Origin: Acanthosepion pharaonis | Taxonomy: Eukaryota > Mollusca > Cephalopoda > Sepiida > Sepiidae | DNA: 64,000 bases | Reading direction: 5' to 3' | Assembly (NCBI GenBank): GCA_903632075.3 | Contig: CAHIKZ030005642.1 | Span: 1,012,501 to 1,076,500, forward strand | Shown here: in pieces, positions 21,110-32,884 of the stretch | Layout of the letters: every line of letters starts with the position of its first letter | How positions within the stretch are numbered: position 1 is the stretch's first letter | Position numbers and translations under genes: made by a program | The notes under the pieces: generated by a model | The model's database searches: none | Seen by the model: the letters and a program-made list of their open reading frames with translations, nothing else | Told to the model about the DNA's origin: nothing

Positions 21110-21410
21110 AATAATCAAGGGTGGCTTCAAACCTTTGAATTGTAGTGTATTTAGAATTATAATGGCATTTCTGGGGCATATAATGAAAAGAGACAGCTTG
21201 GAGAATTTAACACTCACAAGACACATTGAATGCAAGAAAGAAGAGGGGAAACAGCGAATAACCGATATTGGATAGCAGAACAGAGATCGTAAAGGGTGAT
21301 AAGGAAACAAATAATTCTTAGAGCTATGAGAGATAGGAAATTGTGGAGAGCCATGACCGCCCATGACTTAGAGAGACACAACACATAAAAGAAGAATACA
21401 GAGATTATGA
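21110..21410 (+). pseudogene. LINE 3' end (family 1)
   Basis: Plus strand, after frame shifts: MAFLGHIMKRDSLENLTLTR, a broken middle, then RDRKLWRAMTAHDLERHNT, stop, A-rich tail. This is the C-terminal RNase-H-less tail common to the family (FLGHxMRKxxLENL ... WRAMIAxVLKxHGT). It is 5'-truncated. Confidence 0.7.
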
Positions 21411-21474
21411 CTTGCGCGAAAGTGGGGAAAACCATAAATAGAAATAAAGATATTTTAATATCATGAATGTTGTT

Positions 21475-21535
21475 ATCACAACGTTTCGGCCGTTTGCAAA
21501 GCACGGAGGAGTGTAAATAATTCGCTTATTTCAAT
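21475..21535 (-). mobile_element. PLE-type fragment
   Basis: TCACAACGTTTCGGCCGTTTGCAA with CACGGAGG, the inverse of the CGGCCGAAACGTTGTGA hairpin 3' half. Confidence 0.4.
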
Positions 21536-21856
21536 ATTTGAATCATTTTAATAATCAGGAAAAAAACAAAAACAGGCTTGGTCAAAACCTTGGTAAGCAT
21601 TATTAAACAAACTTGTTTCCCTCGTCATAATATTTATATTAAACCTTTCTCAGGTGTGGACTTATTCACATGGTTAACATAATAATTAACATTGATAATA
21701 CTCAAAACAAGAGCGCCCTCGTGAGGAGTGTGAAGGAACTAGAAATTTAAAAGTGAATGCGAATCTACTCCTAATGTAGGCAAAATGGCGGAAATTTGTC
21801 TTCGTATGATTCCCGTCAATGACCACCAGATGTCGCTGGTTTGTCACAAACATTTC

Positions 21857-21884
21857 TACTACTACTACTACTACTACTACTACT
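21857..21884. repeat. (TAC)n microsatellite
   Basis: About nine TAC units. Confidence 0.95.
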
Positions 21885-21889
21885 GTATT

Positions 21890-22483
21890 ATAGACTCTGA
21901 CTTTTTCTCGCTTCTCTTGAATGGTCGGTGCCTTGTACGGCCCAGAAACTACCTGACTCTTTCCGCCATATTCTATCTTTACAAGAGCCGCATCAGACCA
22001 AAAATAGAATATTAAGACTGTAACTGTTCAATCGTTTCTTTCCAACCTCGATAGAGTTCAAAAGCATTTTCGTGGCCTTGTGGGTAATTAATTATTTTCC
22101 ACCCTCCAACCTCTTTTTCTTTGCTCGTCTCTCGTTACTTATATGGCAGTTATTCGGGCGAACTATATTCTTTGGTTCCACCAGTTCAGACTTTCACAGC
22201 TGGGACCCACAGATCATTTACACTGATTCGACTCCTCTCTATTCCCTTCATATTCCATTGGTGAGGAGGAAGTTCCACTCAGAAAACTTCTTCTCAAGAA
22301 CCGGTGCATTGTGGAATGTACCCGAAGAATATGCTTCCCCGACAACTACAATTTTAGTCTACGGTCAATAGTTATCTATTTTACATATCCCCATAATATG
22401 GAACTCTTTCTACCTCTTTGTACATCCTTACAACAGCTCTATTTAGTAATCCTCTACCTTGAGTGGCTCTTGGGCCTTGTATT
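21890..22483 (+). pseudogene. LINE 3' end (family 3, jockey-like)
   Basis: SAIFYLYKSRIRPKIEY (LYK-x-x-IRPKMEYC block), then after frame changes VRRKFHSENFFSRTGALWN (HSxSFFxRTAxLWN block), and a 3' tail with CTTGAGTGGCTCTTGGGCCT. The same blocks occur at 46.15-46.77 kb. It is 5'-truncated. Its tail abuts, tail to tail, the family 1 LINE on the other strand at 22484. Confidence 0.7.
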
Positions 22484-22484
22484 T

Positions 22485-23035
22485 TTCTTTTTATGTGCCA
22501 TGTCTTTTCAGGATGTAGGGGATCATGGCTCTCCACTTCCTCCCTATCCCTTGCAGCTCTCAACAAGTTCCTTCCCTCTGCTACCTCCCTGTTCTTTCAT
22601 CCACTTGCTTAAGTCCGCCAGGTATGTCATGCATTGTTTTCCCTTGTGCCTCTTTCCCTCTATTCGACCTGTGAGTATCAGATACTCCAAGCCCTTTTTA
22701 TCATTACGTGTCCCAGAAATTTCAGCTGCCTCTTTCTGATGTTAACTATAAGCCTCCTCCTTGTTTGCATCCTAAGACCTCATCGTTGCTCACATGCTCG
22801 GTTCATGTTATTCTCAGCATCCTTCTGTAGAACCACATCTCCATCGCCTCCAGTCTCTTCTTCATCTTTGAGGAAATTGTTCAACATTCACTGCTGCCAT
22901 AAAGAAGGACAGATATCATGTAACAGCTCGGTATTCTTTTCTTTGTTACCAAAGAAATCCTCCTGTCTTTCAATACTCTGCCCAGCTTTTGGAATGCGCC
23001 CTTGGCCATCCCAATACATCTACGGGTCACAGTAA
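22485..23035 (-). pseudogene. LINE 3' end (family 1)
   Basis: Minus strand: MAKGAFQKLGRVLKDRRISL with KKRIPSCYMISVLLYGSSEC, then frames corresponding to the RRMLR / KFLGH / GRIEGK blocks, and finally a HD-x-LHPEKTWHIKRK-type 3' end. The order equals 57.74-58.24 kb. The MISVLLYGSE block is the end of the LINE reverse-transcriptase thumb. It is 5'-truncated at a (GAA)n run. Confidence 0.75.
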
Positions 23036-23078
23036 GAAGAAGAAGAAGAAGAAGAAGAATAAGAAGAAGAAGAAGAAG
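23034..23078. repeat. (GAA)n microsatellite
   Basis: AGA/GAA units at the LINE truncation point. Confidence 0.95.
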
Positions 23079-23336
23079 CGCGCTCATCTCGTGCCCACCA
23101 TCAGTGCAATCGTTACTTCCCTAAATTGAGGAAATTTAATCTTCAAGACGGAATAAAATCTATTTAGACCACAGCAATGTTGAATTCTTAATGATAATAA
23201 TAATAATTATTATTATTAGTTGATACTGGTACACCTGTATCAATGAGTACGGGTACATATAAACAATGGAAATTGATATAAAGCATTCAGTAAAGTAAAA
23301 TAAATGCGAATTAATTCTTATAGATAATTAGAGTAG

Positions 23337-23400
23337 TGTTGCGTTCTGTGTCGACTCGGGATCCCTACGCTACTATATAAAACGGAATCAACACAAAGGG
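23337..23400 (+). promoter_or_regulatory. TATA-box-like promoter candidate
   Basis: CTATATAAAACGG near 23373 lies in a comparatively GC-rich block and is followed by two strong hairpins. It could be part of an LTR. No other support. Confidence 0.3.
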
Positions 23401-23478
23401 TCATTTACTTTTGGTATTCGTTAATATTTTAGATCCCCGCCCATCTATGTGGCAAAAGGCCGGTTTATTGTGGGTACT

Positions 23479-23533
23479 CCGAGCCCGTAGGCTCGGCCAA
23501 AAATATTCCCTTTGAACCCGCCTAAACGGGTTC
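23479..23533. repeat. Two adjacent GC-rich hairpins
   Basis: CCGAGCC/GGCTCGG (23479-23496, loop CGTA) and GAACCCG/CGGGTTC (23514-23533, loop CCTAAA), both perfect. Confidence 0.85.
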
Positions 23534-23851
23534 AGGGACTGTCTACCTCCCCGGATGAAACTTTGTCCTTGCGGCAAAGCTTCGTCTGAGTTCCTCTGTG
23601 CCGAGGCAGAGAGTTCAACAGCAATGAACCGTCTGGTCGACTGTTGCTATTCGTTTTATTAAGAGTGGTAGATTGGATTCTAAGAGGCAGTAGGAGGAAT
23701 GACGTCACAGGAACACATGCCGCTCGTTGTCTCAGCGTCCCCACGCGGGTGGTATTAGCCGGTCGCAAACCTGTAGTGGGAGCATATTGACTAAGACTAA
23801 GACTATAAATGAAAAGTCCGAAAAGTCCGACAATTATTTTTAAGACTAAGA

Positions 23852-23852
<1 letters not shown>

Positions 23853-23929
<77 letters not shown>

Positions 23930-23975
23930 TTCTCCTTCCGAGTCGCTAATGATCATAAGACCTACACACACACAG
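23853..23975. repeat. (TA)n with 50-bp tail, copy 1
   Basis: (TA)n 23853-23926, then GATTTCTCCTTCCGAG and CTAATGAT, ending in CACACAC. Confidence 0.9.
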
Positions 23976-24177
23976 AGGGTGAATCAAAAATACCTTTTGC
24001 AACCTTTGGAGGACGGGTTACTTGCACCAAAAACAAGGCCAAAAGTCCATATAAATCTATGTCTACAAATCCTTCGTTTTTGAGTTTAAAGTTTATGGTA
24101 GACGTGCTTAAATATACAATCCAAGATACAATCCAAAATACTTTTAAAAACTTCGGGTGGCGGGTTCCTCACACCAA

Positions 24178-24179
<2 letters not shown>

Positions 24180-24264
<85 letters not shown>

Positions 24265-24312
24265 TGATTTCTCCTTCCGAGCTGCTAATGATTACACGGC
24301 TTGCACACACTA
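24180..24312. repeat. (TA)n with 50-bp tail, copy 2
   Basis: (TA)n 24180-24259, then the same GATTTCTCCTTCCGAG tail. It is preceded by GGCGGGTTCCTCACACCAAA, whose relative (GACGGGTTACTTGCACCAAA) also lies near 24013, so the whole unit of about 330 bp seems duplicated. Confidence 0.9.
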
Positions 24313-24319
24313 AAATCTA

Positions 24320-24950
24320 GGCTTCGAATCTTCTTTGTTATTTAGTCTACCAGCCGCTGGTGCAGCATTGGACGCTGTGTAATATATTTTATAAATGCCT
24401 CTTTTTAATCAGCATAGACGCTGTAATATCCAATCATGATTACAACCAAACTCTGCCAAAATTTATTAGTGAATTCCTTAACCTTTACGTATATGAGTTA
24501 AATTTATGATGGGGGTCAACGTTTTGTAAAATGCAGAGACGCCGTGTAAAATTTCATCCATATTCGACTGCTGTTATTTTAGTTCACCAGATTTTTTTTC
24601 GTAAGCCAGATGTTGTGTATTTTTCAGTGAGTATGATGTAGGATTTCTAAATGTGGCACCAAGTACTTATTATTATTATTAATAGTAGTAGTAGTCGTAT
24701 TTTGACTGGCTTAAAACCAGGTTATTTTTCTCAACACATTGCATCATGACGTTAGCCTTTTTGAGTGATCGTTCAACTATTAAAATGTCTAGGGGGCGTG
24801 CCACTAGTTGGATATAAACTCTCTGCTATACATGGTGAAGCGGCCATTCTCCTTTTGGAGTTACAGAACACATAATAATGGCTGGAGGTGAGCGGTTATG
24901 GTTCGGGATAAACAGAATTAACAAGATTGGTTAAGATAGGGAGGAATGAG
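24320..24950. other. Unassigned sequence
   Basis: Short ATT and AGT runs near 24666-24695; nothing else recognised. Confidence 0.4.
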
Positions 24951-24954
24951 AAAT

Positions 24955-25235
24955 TGGAGAGTAGAGCTCGATTTCCAGTCAAGTTCGTTACATTCTCTTG
25001 AACGCAAATGCCCTTGGGAAAGATATGAATCCATCTCTTTTCCCCATAATTATGCATTTAATAGAAAGCTTGATTGGGTTCTATAGATTTGGTTGGCAAC
25101 CGGTCTCCCGTAGAAAGAAACAACCTACTGCGGCAAAATCTACTGCCTAGTCAGTCATGCATCGAAAGAGACGTGACACCCCCAAGCGTGTATCACGGAT
25201 GGCACTTAACTGACTGAGTAACAGGAATTACTATT
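24955..25235 (+). mobile_element. tRNA-related SINE (family S2)
   Basis: AGAGCTCGATTTCCAGTCAA, GGAAAGATATGAATCCATCT and a 3' part GGCACTTAACTGACTGAG match the copies at 27.7 and 50.4 kb. The B-box is degenerate. Confidence 0.55.
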
Positions 25236-25654
25236 ACAATTTCTAAATTGATTTAGTATTCACATCATTAGTGACTGATGGTTTTCAATAGTTCAGCATT
25301 ATTCCTCGAGTTTCCAATTCTTTCATAGCTTGTTTTTCTTTACTCTTTGAGACTATTTCTAATATTTCAACAATGATAGACAACTGTCACCTGCATGTTC
25401 TACAACATTTAAGATTCTCTTTCAACCCCGAAACATTTGTCCAATTTTTCGACTCCTTTCAATTTGATTTAGTCGTCGACTGATTTTTCTTTATTTACAA
25501 TAACATCTAGTTCCTTGGACCGGGCTGGGTGATCTGTTTGAATACTAAAGTCCCAGTGAATTTGATGTCTTTTATACTCAAAGACAGGTTTTGCATCTCT
25601 TATTGTATGGTCAAATCTCTGTAGCTTGCATAGTTCATATTAACCGCTCTTTCT

Positions 25655-25995
25655 ATTGCTGGGTCAAGAGGGTGGCTGCTGGAAGACCCTATGTCTGGCA
25701 ACATGACTTTGCACCATGCCACACAAGCATAATAATCCAGTCATTTCTGTGACCGCATCACCCTTTACATCTGGCCATCTAACTCCTCAGACTGCACTCC
25801 CCCCAACCCTGGTTATTATGTGTGGGTCGCAATTGAGCGAGAGACAAAGGAAACTATTTGTAACCCCAAAGAGAAACTGAATGCAAGGATTATGGCAGCG
25901 TTCACCAACTTAAATAAGGAAATTGTTCAGAAGAGATGATGGAGATTCCGAATTTGTCTAGATGCCGTGGTTGAAGACAATGAAGATTTTTTTTT
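25655..25995 (+). pseudogene. mariner transposase fragment C
   Basis: WVKRVAAGRPYVWQHDFAPC then HTSIIIQSF, and a C-terminal AFTNLNKEIVQKR. It covers only the last third of the transposase, including the histidine/cysteine and third catalytic region, with a lost SWLSDN segment and a stop where copy D reads on. Neither inverted repeat is present; the 3' side ends in a T run. Confidence 0.8.
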
Positions 25996-26233
25996 TTTTA
26001 GAATTTTAGATACAGGAGTAAGAATTTGAGAACTTATGGGACGTACGTACCTAATTGTTTGGTTTCCAGATTTTGATGTCCACCTAAATAAAAGCCGGGA
26101 TGATACTCACCCACAATTTTCTAAAGTTTCATTGATACTATTTCCGCGTTATTTCTTCGATTTAATTTTTTTATCTTTCATAAATTTGGCTGTAGTATTG
26201 TGGATAAATTCATACTACTGATCCACACATTCT

Positions 26234-26237
<4 letters not shown>

Positions 26238-26284
<47 letters not shown>
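26238..26284. repeat. (CA)n(TA)n microsatellite
   Basis: CA then TA. Confidence 0.95.
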
Positions 26285-26457
26285 AGAAAGTAATGTTTTA
26301 TTTATATATATCACAGAAATTGAAAATAAAACTGGAGTTTTTAAGAATACATATTTGGAGTAACTTTATCGGTTTTACACTTCTGAGGCTTTAAATCTAT
26401 GATCTGTGTGAAAATATGTTAACTTTAATTTTTTCATGTCACTTTCACTGAGGCAAT

Positions 26458-26605
<148 letters not shown>

Positions 26606-26609
26606 CGTT

Positions 26610-27055
26610 TAAATATCGGTTAATTACACATTCTAAATTTTTATGATGAATTCAGTGTATGTGCCATTATTAGTCGCTTAATTCGTTGCTCTGTTGCACT
26701 AAGGAAATGCAGTCGACTTCCATATGAAGGAAGATATAAATGAATGAATTCATGGTCCAAATCATCGGCTGATTGACTTACAATGGAATAATCCTTTCCT
26801 CCTTTTGTCTCTACGTCTTTTGCCTTTTGCGTTTAGTCTTTTCCTTAGACGTCTATTTCTTGCCTTTTTCTCGTTGTTTTGCTTCTTTCTTAGACGATTA
26901 AGTGCCTACGCGATTAATTACTTAAAAGTTTTACTAAATGCGCACTTCGAGTAGGTTTTCTCCAACTCTGTCGAAAAATGAAAAAAATGGAAGGCGACAG
27001 GAAACTGAAAATTGGAAAAAACGCGGAACGAGAAACTGATATAATGGAAAGTGTG
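26610..27055. other. Unassigned sequence
   Basis: A 40-bp stretch near 26650 matches 17.92 kb; the rest is not recognised. Confidence 0.4.
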
Positions 27056-27059
27056 TTCC

Positions 27060-27548
27060 ATTATAGCTGGAGCTAAACAGAATGAACCGTAAATACGTTG
27101 AGCTCCTTTATAAAATCCAAAGAAGAATCAGCAATATTATCGGTCCTGATCTGACAGCTCAGCTTCAGTCATTTTCCCCATCGCCGTTAGATTGCTTCTC
27201 CGTGTCTTTTCTAGAAATATTCTCATGGTAATTGTTTGGATGAGCTCTTCGCCGTGGTACCTAGAGATTTTGAATTTAAGCGCAATAATAGACTGGCGTC
27301 GACATCTCGTCAGTTTACAGTTGTACTGGCTAGATGTAGCCATAAGTTCTATGTTAACAGTCTCTTTTCTCGCACTTCTCGCTTGTGGAAATCCATTCCA
27401 GCTCCATGCCTTCCAGCCAACTTTAATTTGCAAAAAATTAAATGCAATGTCAATCGCTAACTACTGTCTTCCTGATTATTCTCTTCCCGCTAATTCTTCC
27501 ACACTTTGTCACCCACTTCTGTTTTGGTGGCTTTATTGTGAAAGCGAT
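27060..27548 (+). pseudogene. Jockey-like LINE 3' end (family 2)
   Basis: ELLYKIQRRISNIIGPDLTA, then after frame changes FEFKRNNRLASTSRQFTVVL, FYVNSLFSRTSRLWKSIPAP and ANFNLQKIKCNVNR stop. These are the family blocks IQRRxxNIIGPDL ... EFKRxxRLAS ... FxxRTSRLWNSLPA ... LQKFKxNVNR. It ends in A23 at 27549. It is 5'-truncated and frameshifted around 27200. Confidence 0.8.
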
Positions 27549-27689
27549 TTAAAAAAAAAAAAAAAAAAAAGGAAGCACACACACTGGCGTTCTTTGAGCA
27601 GCTGACATTAAACGAGGAAAGTTATTATTGCAAAGCTACAATAAAAGGTCGATGTTAGGATAAAAAAAAGAATAGTACTTAGCTAGCAA

Positions 27690-27960
27690 GTGAGTAGATG
27701 GAGTGGGTTTCAAGGAGAGTAGTGGTTAGTGGCTCGAAAACTGAAATCGACGAAACGAGTTCGACTTCCGGTCGAGTTCGTTTCGTTCACTTTGTAAAAG
27801 GTATAAATCCATCCCTTCTCCTCTACAGATTAAGTAGAACTGGACACTCTAGCCGTGGTTGGCAGCCAGTAAGGAAGGGCAACTCCAAATTCAAAACCGG
27901 CTCGTGTGCTAATAGGAAGATAGAAGATCACCTGTTTTGATTCCCAATCTACCAGGAGAT
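27690..27960 (+). mobile_element. tRNA-derived SINE (family S2)
   Basis: A-box-like GAGTAGTGGTTAGTGGCTCG and B-box CGAGTTCGACTTCC about 30 bp later, followed by GGTATAAATCCATCCCTTCT as in the other S2 copies. Confidence 0.6.
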
Positions 27961-27964
27961 GATG

Positions 27965-28855
27965 ATTTAATAAAAACAACCATCCCTCAGCAGCCTCGAT
28001 CACTCTTAGGGAGGGTGTAGGCCCGTAAAAACGCACACTGAGTGAAGTCATGTGAATTGGGAAATTTACATCTTTTTTTCTTTCTTCATTGTGCAATGTG
28101 TTCAGTCTTTCTTTTTTCATAGTGTAATGTGTTCAACCAAGCTCCCTACTATTTCAGCCTTGTGCCTTACTAAGCTATGTTTAATCAAAAAGTAAAGAAT
28201 CTACCATAGAACAATGGCTAGTCATATAGATGAAAAGACTATTGACGATATATTGATTTCGATCTTATTTGGATGTCTTGCTAGTGTGGCTCTCCGAAGG
28301 CTGAAACAAAATGTCGTACATTGGTCCTCCATTATCCACGGTTTCAATTAAAAACTGTCTTAATCTTGAGTCAGCTCGAAATGTTGTTCTTTTAGAAGTC
28401 TATGTAAAAACCAAATTTGGCTGCATTCGGGACCGTCCTCAAATATCGTAACAATGGTGTCATCACTAGCAAACAATGATGATGGATAAAAAACCTTTGT
28501 CTACTAGTAGAACTATTAACTCAATATTTCTTGTAAACTGGAAACGAGTTGAGCAAGTACATCTTTCACAAAGGACAGCTGGCGTCCCTTACATTAGAGG
28601 GCAGACCAAGTTTATGCGCGCGAAATAAAATGGATTTCATAACGAGGGTTTATGATTCAAGTTGTCCATTTAACATTCGTACTTATAAATCTACATGGGA
28701 TTTACATACAATTTTAGAACCAGAATTAGGAGTTAACTAAATAAATCTATTAGCTTCTTCTATTTTTTATCAGAGACAATCAACAATACAAGTCAGAAAC
28801 AGATAATAATTTAACCTAACAACCAACCCTTCCTCTAGCAGGGGGAAGGCTGCTT
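27965..28855. other. Unassigned sequence
   Basis: No family or coding signal recognised; a 63-codon frame at 28549-28740 is unsupported. Confidence 0.4.
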
Positions 28856-29545
28856 AGATTAGAGGTTTAACGTCTCAAGTACGTTCAATTGCAGTCGTGT
28901 TTCGATGCGTATCAAATGCATCTCATCGGGCGATTGTAAATTACTGAACGATTTATTCAGATTTAAAAACAAAATACAAAATCTTTTTACGAAAAAAAAA
29001 GAAAAAAAAAAGAGGGGGTGATTATAAGTTTTTATGGGCTTTACCTAGATCAACCAGTCGAATATGACCTACGTTAAGTTTAAACTAAGGGAAGAAGCAA
29101 CAATTAAGAAATTAATTTTCATAAATGTCTCATGACCTGTAGATTTGAAATCAATGGAAGCAACAGACGTTAAACAGATTAGAGGTTTAACGTCTCAAGT
29201 ACGTTCAAATTGTAATTTTAATGTGCGCCACGACCGAGAAAAAGATATTTGGCAACACAAACCGGATGACTTATGAGATCTTTCGTAATCACAGGCCCTG
29301 ATCCATTGTTATTCTGCCCACTACGGATCTTAGTTTCTTTATTGTTAAATTAATCCTATCTATAGCCTTCCATGGCGTTCCCCAGAAGTAAAATATGGAT
29401 TGAAATTGGGGGCCAACACGAAAAAAATACCAGTAAATAAATGTTAGCAATTATATTCATCTCTTTCCATACAGTATATATATATTTTGTCAAAATAGAA
29501 ACTCATTTCAAAACAGTCCATATTCTATAAAATGTTTTTTTAATC
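28856..29545 (-). repeat. Inverted duplication, arm 1
   Basis: Reverse complement of 37800-38460 with only a handful of differences over about 640 bp (roughly 98% by eye). It contains a hammerhead core near its left end and adjoins a LINE tail on its right. A 33-bp direct repeat (28856-28888 and 29176-29208) brackets the hammerhead-bearing part. Confidence 0.88.
28889..28935 (-). ncRNA. Truncated hammerhead motif
   Basis: Minus strand: stem I AATCGC (28930-28935), core CCGATGA (28923-28929), stem II GATGC/GCATC, GAAA (28900-28903), ACAC. The 3' side of stem III and the cleavage site are replaced by the 33-bp direct repeat, so it cannot be functional as it stands. Confidence 0.6.
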
Positions 29546-30110
29546 ATTTCACCCCAAGCAAGGCGAGAGTGCCACTAGCACGCAAAGGGTTACATAGAGT
29601 GGGAGCGAGAGTAAAGAGGGGTATTTGTGGAAAGGATGAAGAGAAGGACAGGGAATAGACCAAGGCATCTGGAGATGTCAATTGACATTGTATTTGAATA
29701 TTTGGAGATTATAGCTATAAGGAAAATAAGAGGAAGGAAATTCCACAGATGTTAGGTGCGTGACATGAAGTTGTTGGAGTAGAAGAGACGGCTACATTTA
29801 ACTGTTTCGACAGTAAAAGGGTGGGACCGAGATGCCAACCGAGTAGCACCGAGATGCCAACCGAGTAGCACGTTTAAATTCATGCAGTCTGGGAACTAGC
29901 GAAAGTAGCTCGTCGGAACAGTTACTGTGAAAGTATTTGTAGAAAAGACAGAGGGAGGAGACGGCACATCTGCGAGAGAGCAACTGTAGACGAGATGCCA
30001 GATCAGGGCCAATCACATTGCATATCCGTCTCTGGATTTTGTCGATGACCTTAAGACGAACAGCAGGGGCACCAGACCATATATGGCAACAGTATTCCAT
30101 GTTTAGTTTT
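29546..30110 (-). pseudogene. Jockey-like LINE 3' end (family 2)
   Basis: Minus strand: MEYCCHIWSGAPAVRLKVID, KIQRRICNVIGPDLASRLQL, LCLFYKYFHSNCSDELLSLV then HEFKRATRLASRC. These are the MEYCCHIWxGA / IQRRxCNVIGPDL / LFYKYFxGxCSDEL blocks of the C-terminal reverse-transcriptase domain. The 3' tail GCTAGTGGCACTCTCGCCTT and an A7 run end at the duplicated arm. It is 5'-truncated near 30110 at a T-rich run. Confidence 0.85.
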
Positions 30111-30114
30111 TTTA

Positions 30115-31020
30115 GTTTTTTTTATTTTAGTCTTTCCATCTCTAGACGAGATTTTACTTATCATTTAACTCCTTTATAGAAGCTGATGAAATATCTTACG
30201 AAAATGTCTTTTGCCTTGTGTTGTTTTACTTTGGCAGTGATATTAAGACAATTCGTAGATTATAAAGAAGCCATTAGAAGCAATGGTTGCCCTAGCACGG
30301 CTGAGTGTATATTTCGCTGATATGACGTCACACAAACATATCTTGATCCCAAATGGGTAAATCGTATAGAACAAAGTAGAATTTTATCGTTATGAAGGGG
30401 AAATTTATCGCTCTTGATAAAACCGCAAGCCGGCAATTATATAAGCAAGGAACGCATCTGTGAAATAAAACTAGAACGGAAATGTTCTTTTAAATTAAAT
30501 TATTGCTCGTCACACCTGTGGAAATAATTCAAAGAGTGTGTTGCAATAGAAACCTCCACCTGTGTTTATAAGGCCTGATTAAAATTCTGTTCGCCCGATA
30601 ATCGAAATGAAATACAGAGATAAGAAACAAACACGGGAAAATGGTTTAAAATGGTGTTAGATGAAGATGACTCTAGTTAGCCTGAAATACTTTTTTATTT
30701 TATTTATTTATTTTTTTAGTTATTTTTGGCATGGGACAAGAAAAATTATTTCTAACGATGCAATTAAAAATATGGTGCCTGTTCTGAATATTTTCTTGGG
30801 TGAAAACTTATCTTATACTGACTAGAAAGATATTATTGAAAAGTAGACATGCTTTGTGAGTGATATTTTTAAGTGTGTTTGAGTCTCAGTTAAAGCCTCA
30901 TGATTTAGGCACACCTCCACCCCAACTTGAAATACTGATGCAATATTAACATATAAAACAATATCCTGCCAATGTCGAAACTGATGTTTCATTTAAAGAT
31001 CTTCAGTTGCCTGCAATATA
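30115..31020. other. Unassigned sequence
   Basis: No coding or repeat family recognised. Confidence 0.4.
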
Positions 31021-31024
31021 TATA

Positions 31025-31260
31025 TATGTTTTATAATTTCACCCTAAACAAGGCAATAAAGCCACTAAGATGTAAGGGGGTTACTGATTGTGAAATAATA
31101 CAAGAAAAAGGAAAAAAAAAAACATTATGAAAGAGAGAGAACAATAAAAGGAGATAATGATTGACATTAGACTTAATATTTTTTTATAATTTAATTTGTT
31201 TAATAAAAAAATAAAAAGAAACATTTTTGCACTTTTGAAACTAAGAAATTCATTTTTAAT
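31025..31260 (-). pseudogene. Degenerate LINE tail (family 2)
   Basis: TTTCACCCTAAACAAGGCAA and TGACATTAGACTTAATATTT resemble the family 2 tail and NVNR region; heavily decayed. Confidence 0.45.
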
Positions 31261-31275
31261 TCGAGTTTGCAAAAT

Positions 31276-31460
31276 AAAAGCATTTTTTCTTTTTTTTTCA
31301 TTTTTATTTATTTTATATTAATTTATTTTTATTTTTATTTTTATTTATTCTATTTATTATTTATTTATTCATTATTTATTTTATTTTTATTTTTTTATTT
31401 ATTTTATTTAATTTTAATTTTTTTTTTATTTATTTTATTCATTTTTATTTATCCCATATA
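31276..31460. repeat. (TTTTA)n AT-rich low complexity
   Basis: TTTATTTTTATTTA units over about 180 bp. Confidence 0.9.
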
Positions 31461-31834
31461 ACTAGAAAAATACTCAAGGCAATATATAACAAGAAAATTA
31501 ACAACTAAATAATATACCTTTAATATTTTAAAAGGGGTGTTTGAAAACTCCACGGTAATAATTTTGTCACAATTCCTCGCAGAATTAACAAAGGGTTATA
31601 CATAATATGGTTAGCATCTTTTGAATAATGATAATTTTTAATTATTATGATAAGAAAAACATTTAATCATGTAATCAGTTTTTAACAATTTATTCATTTT
31701 CCTTATAAATAAATGGATTGCTCTATTATCTTACCAGTAGATGATTAATATTACAACGGTCAGATTTCAATATGTGCCTGACGATTACTACGTGAGTGAA
31801 ACTATAGGTTATATCAAACGGTAAGAAATTAATG

Positions 31835-31915
<81 letters not shown>

Positions 31916-31989
31916 CGGGTAACGTAATGAATATATCCTGATATCTTTTGGGATTATATATATGTATATAATCCCAAAAGACATCAGGC

Positions 31990-32057
<68 letters not shown>

Positions 32058-32090
32058 GCCAAAAGATATCATGATGTATTCATGACTTTT
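31835..32090. repeat. (TA)n arrays interleaved with inverted short arms
   Basis: (CA)/(TA)n to 31912, (TA)n 31990-32055, and between them CCTGATATCTTTTGGGATTA facing TAATCCCAAAAGACATCAGG. A third arm (GCCAAAAGATATCATGATG) follows the second array. Confidence 0.88.
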
Positions 32091-32157
32091 TCCGTCTTAT
32101 TGCAATGATTATAAGATGTGTTCCGGATCAGTAGGATTCCATTAATTCCAGTCCATT

Positions 32158-32475
32158 TGAAAGAAAAAAAAAAAAAAAAAAAAGAAAGAAAGAAAAAGAA
32201 AGAAAGAAGAAAAAGACTTTGGATAAGAAGAATGAAAAAAAATACAGCAAAATAAACAGACAGAAAGCAAGCAAGAAAGGAAGAATGAAAGAAACAACAA
32301 AAGAAAGACATAAATAAAATACAGGAGAAAGAAAGAAAGAAAGAAAGAAAGAAAAAAACAAGTTATAAAATTAAGAAAAGGGTAGAAAGAAGAAAAAACT
32401 ATGTAAAAGAAGAAGGAAAAACGTTAAAAAGAGAAAGATAAAGAAAAAAAGAAAGAAAAGAAAAGAAAAGAAAAG
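32158..32475. repeat. Purine-rich (GAAA)n tract
   Basis: A20 then GAAAGAAAG-type units for about 300 bp, almost free of pyrimidines on the plus strand. Confidence 0.9.
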
Positions 32476-32884
32476 GTATTCATATTGTGTGTCTGTGTGT
32501 GTGTGCGCGCCCTTGCGTGTGTGTTGTTCTCTCAGCTTAACATTTTGTTTGCGAAGGTTGGAGAGTCAGCGATTCGTGACTGTAAATACAGCAAACGATT
32601 GTATTCAGCATAAATATTAAAAGTAAAATCTAAGTCACTGGCATTTTAACTCTATCTTTCATTCATAAATGAACTACTTCCGATAATCTCAATCGTGGAT
32701 CGGACTTAACTTGGCGGAAGGTCAGGGTTTACATTCAACATACCAAGCATTGCTGACCGGGGCAATTTTTTTCTTTTTTTTTTTAAACTTCTTCCTTCAC
32801 TGGAAATAGGTCATGTCGGTGGCACCGGATGTGAAAAGGAATTCGAGGAGAAGTAAAAATGAAAAACCCGGTATTGTAATTTCT

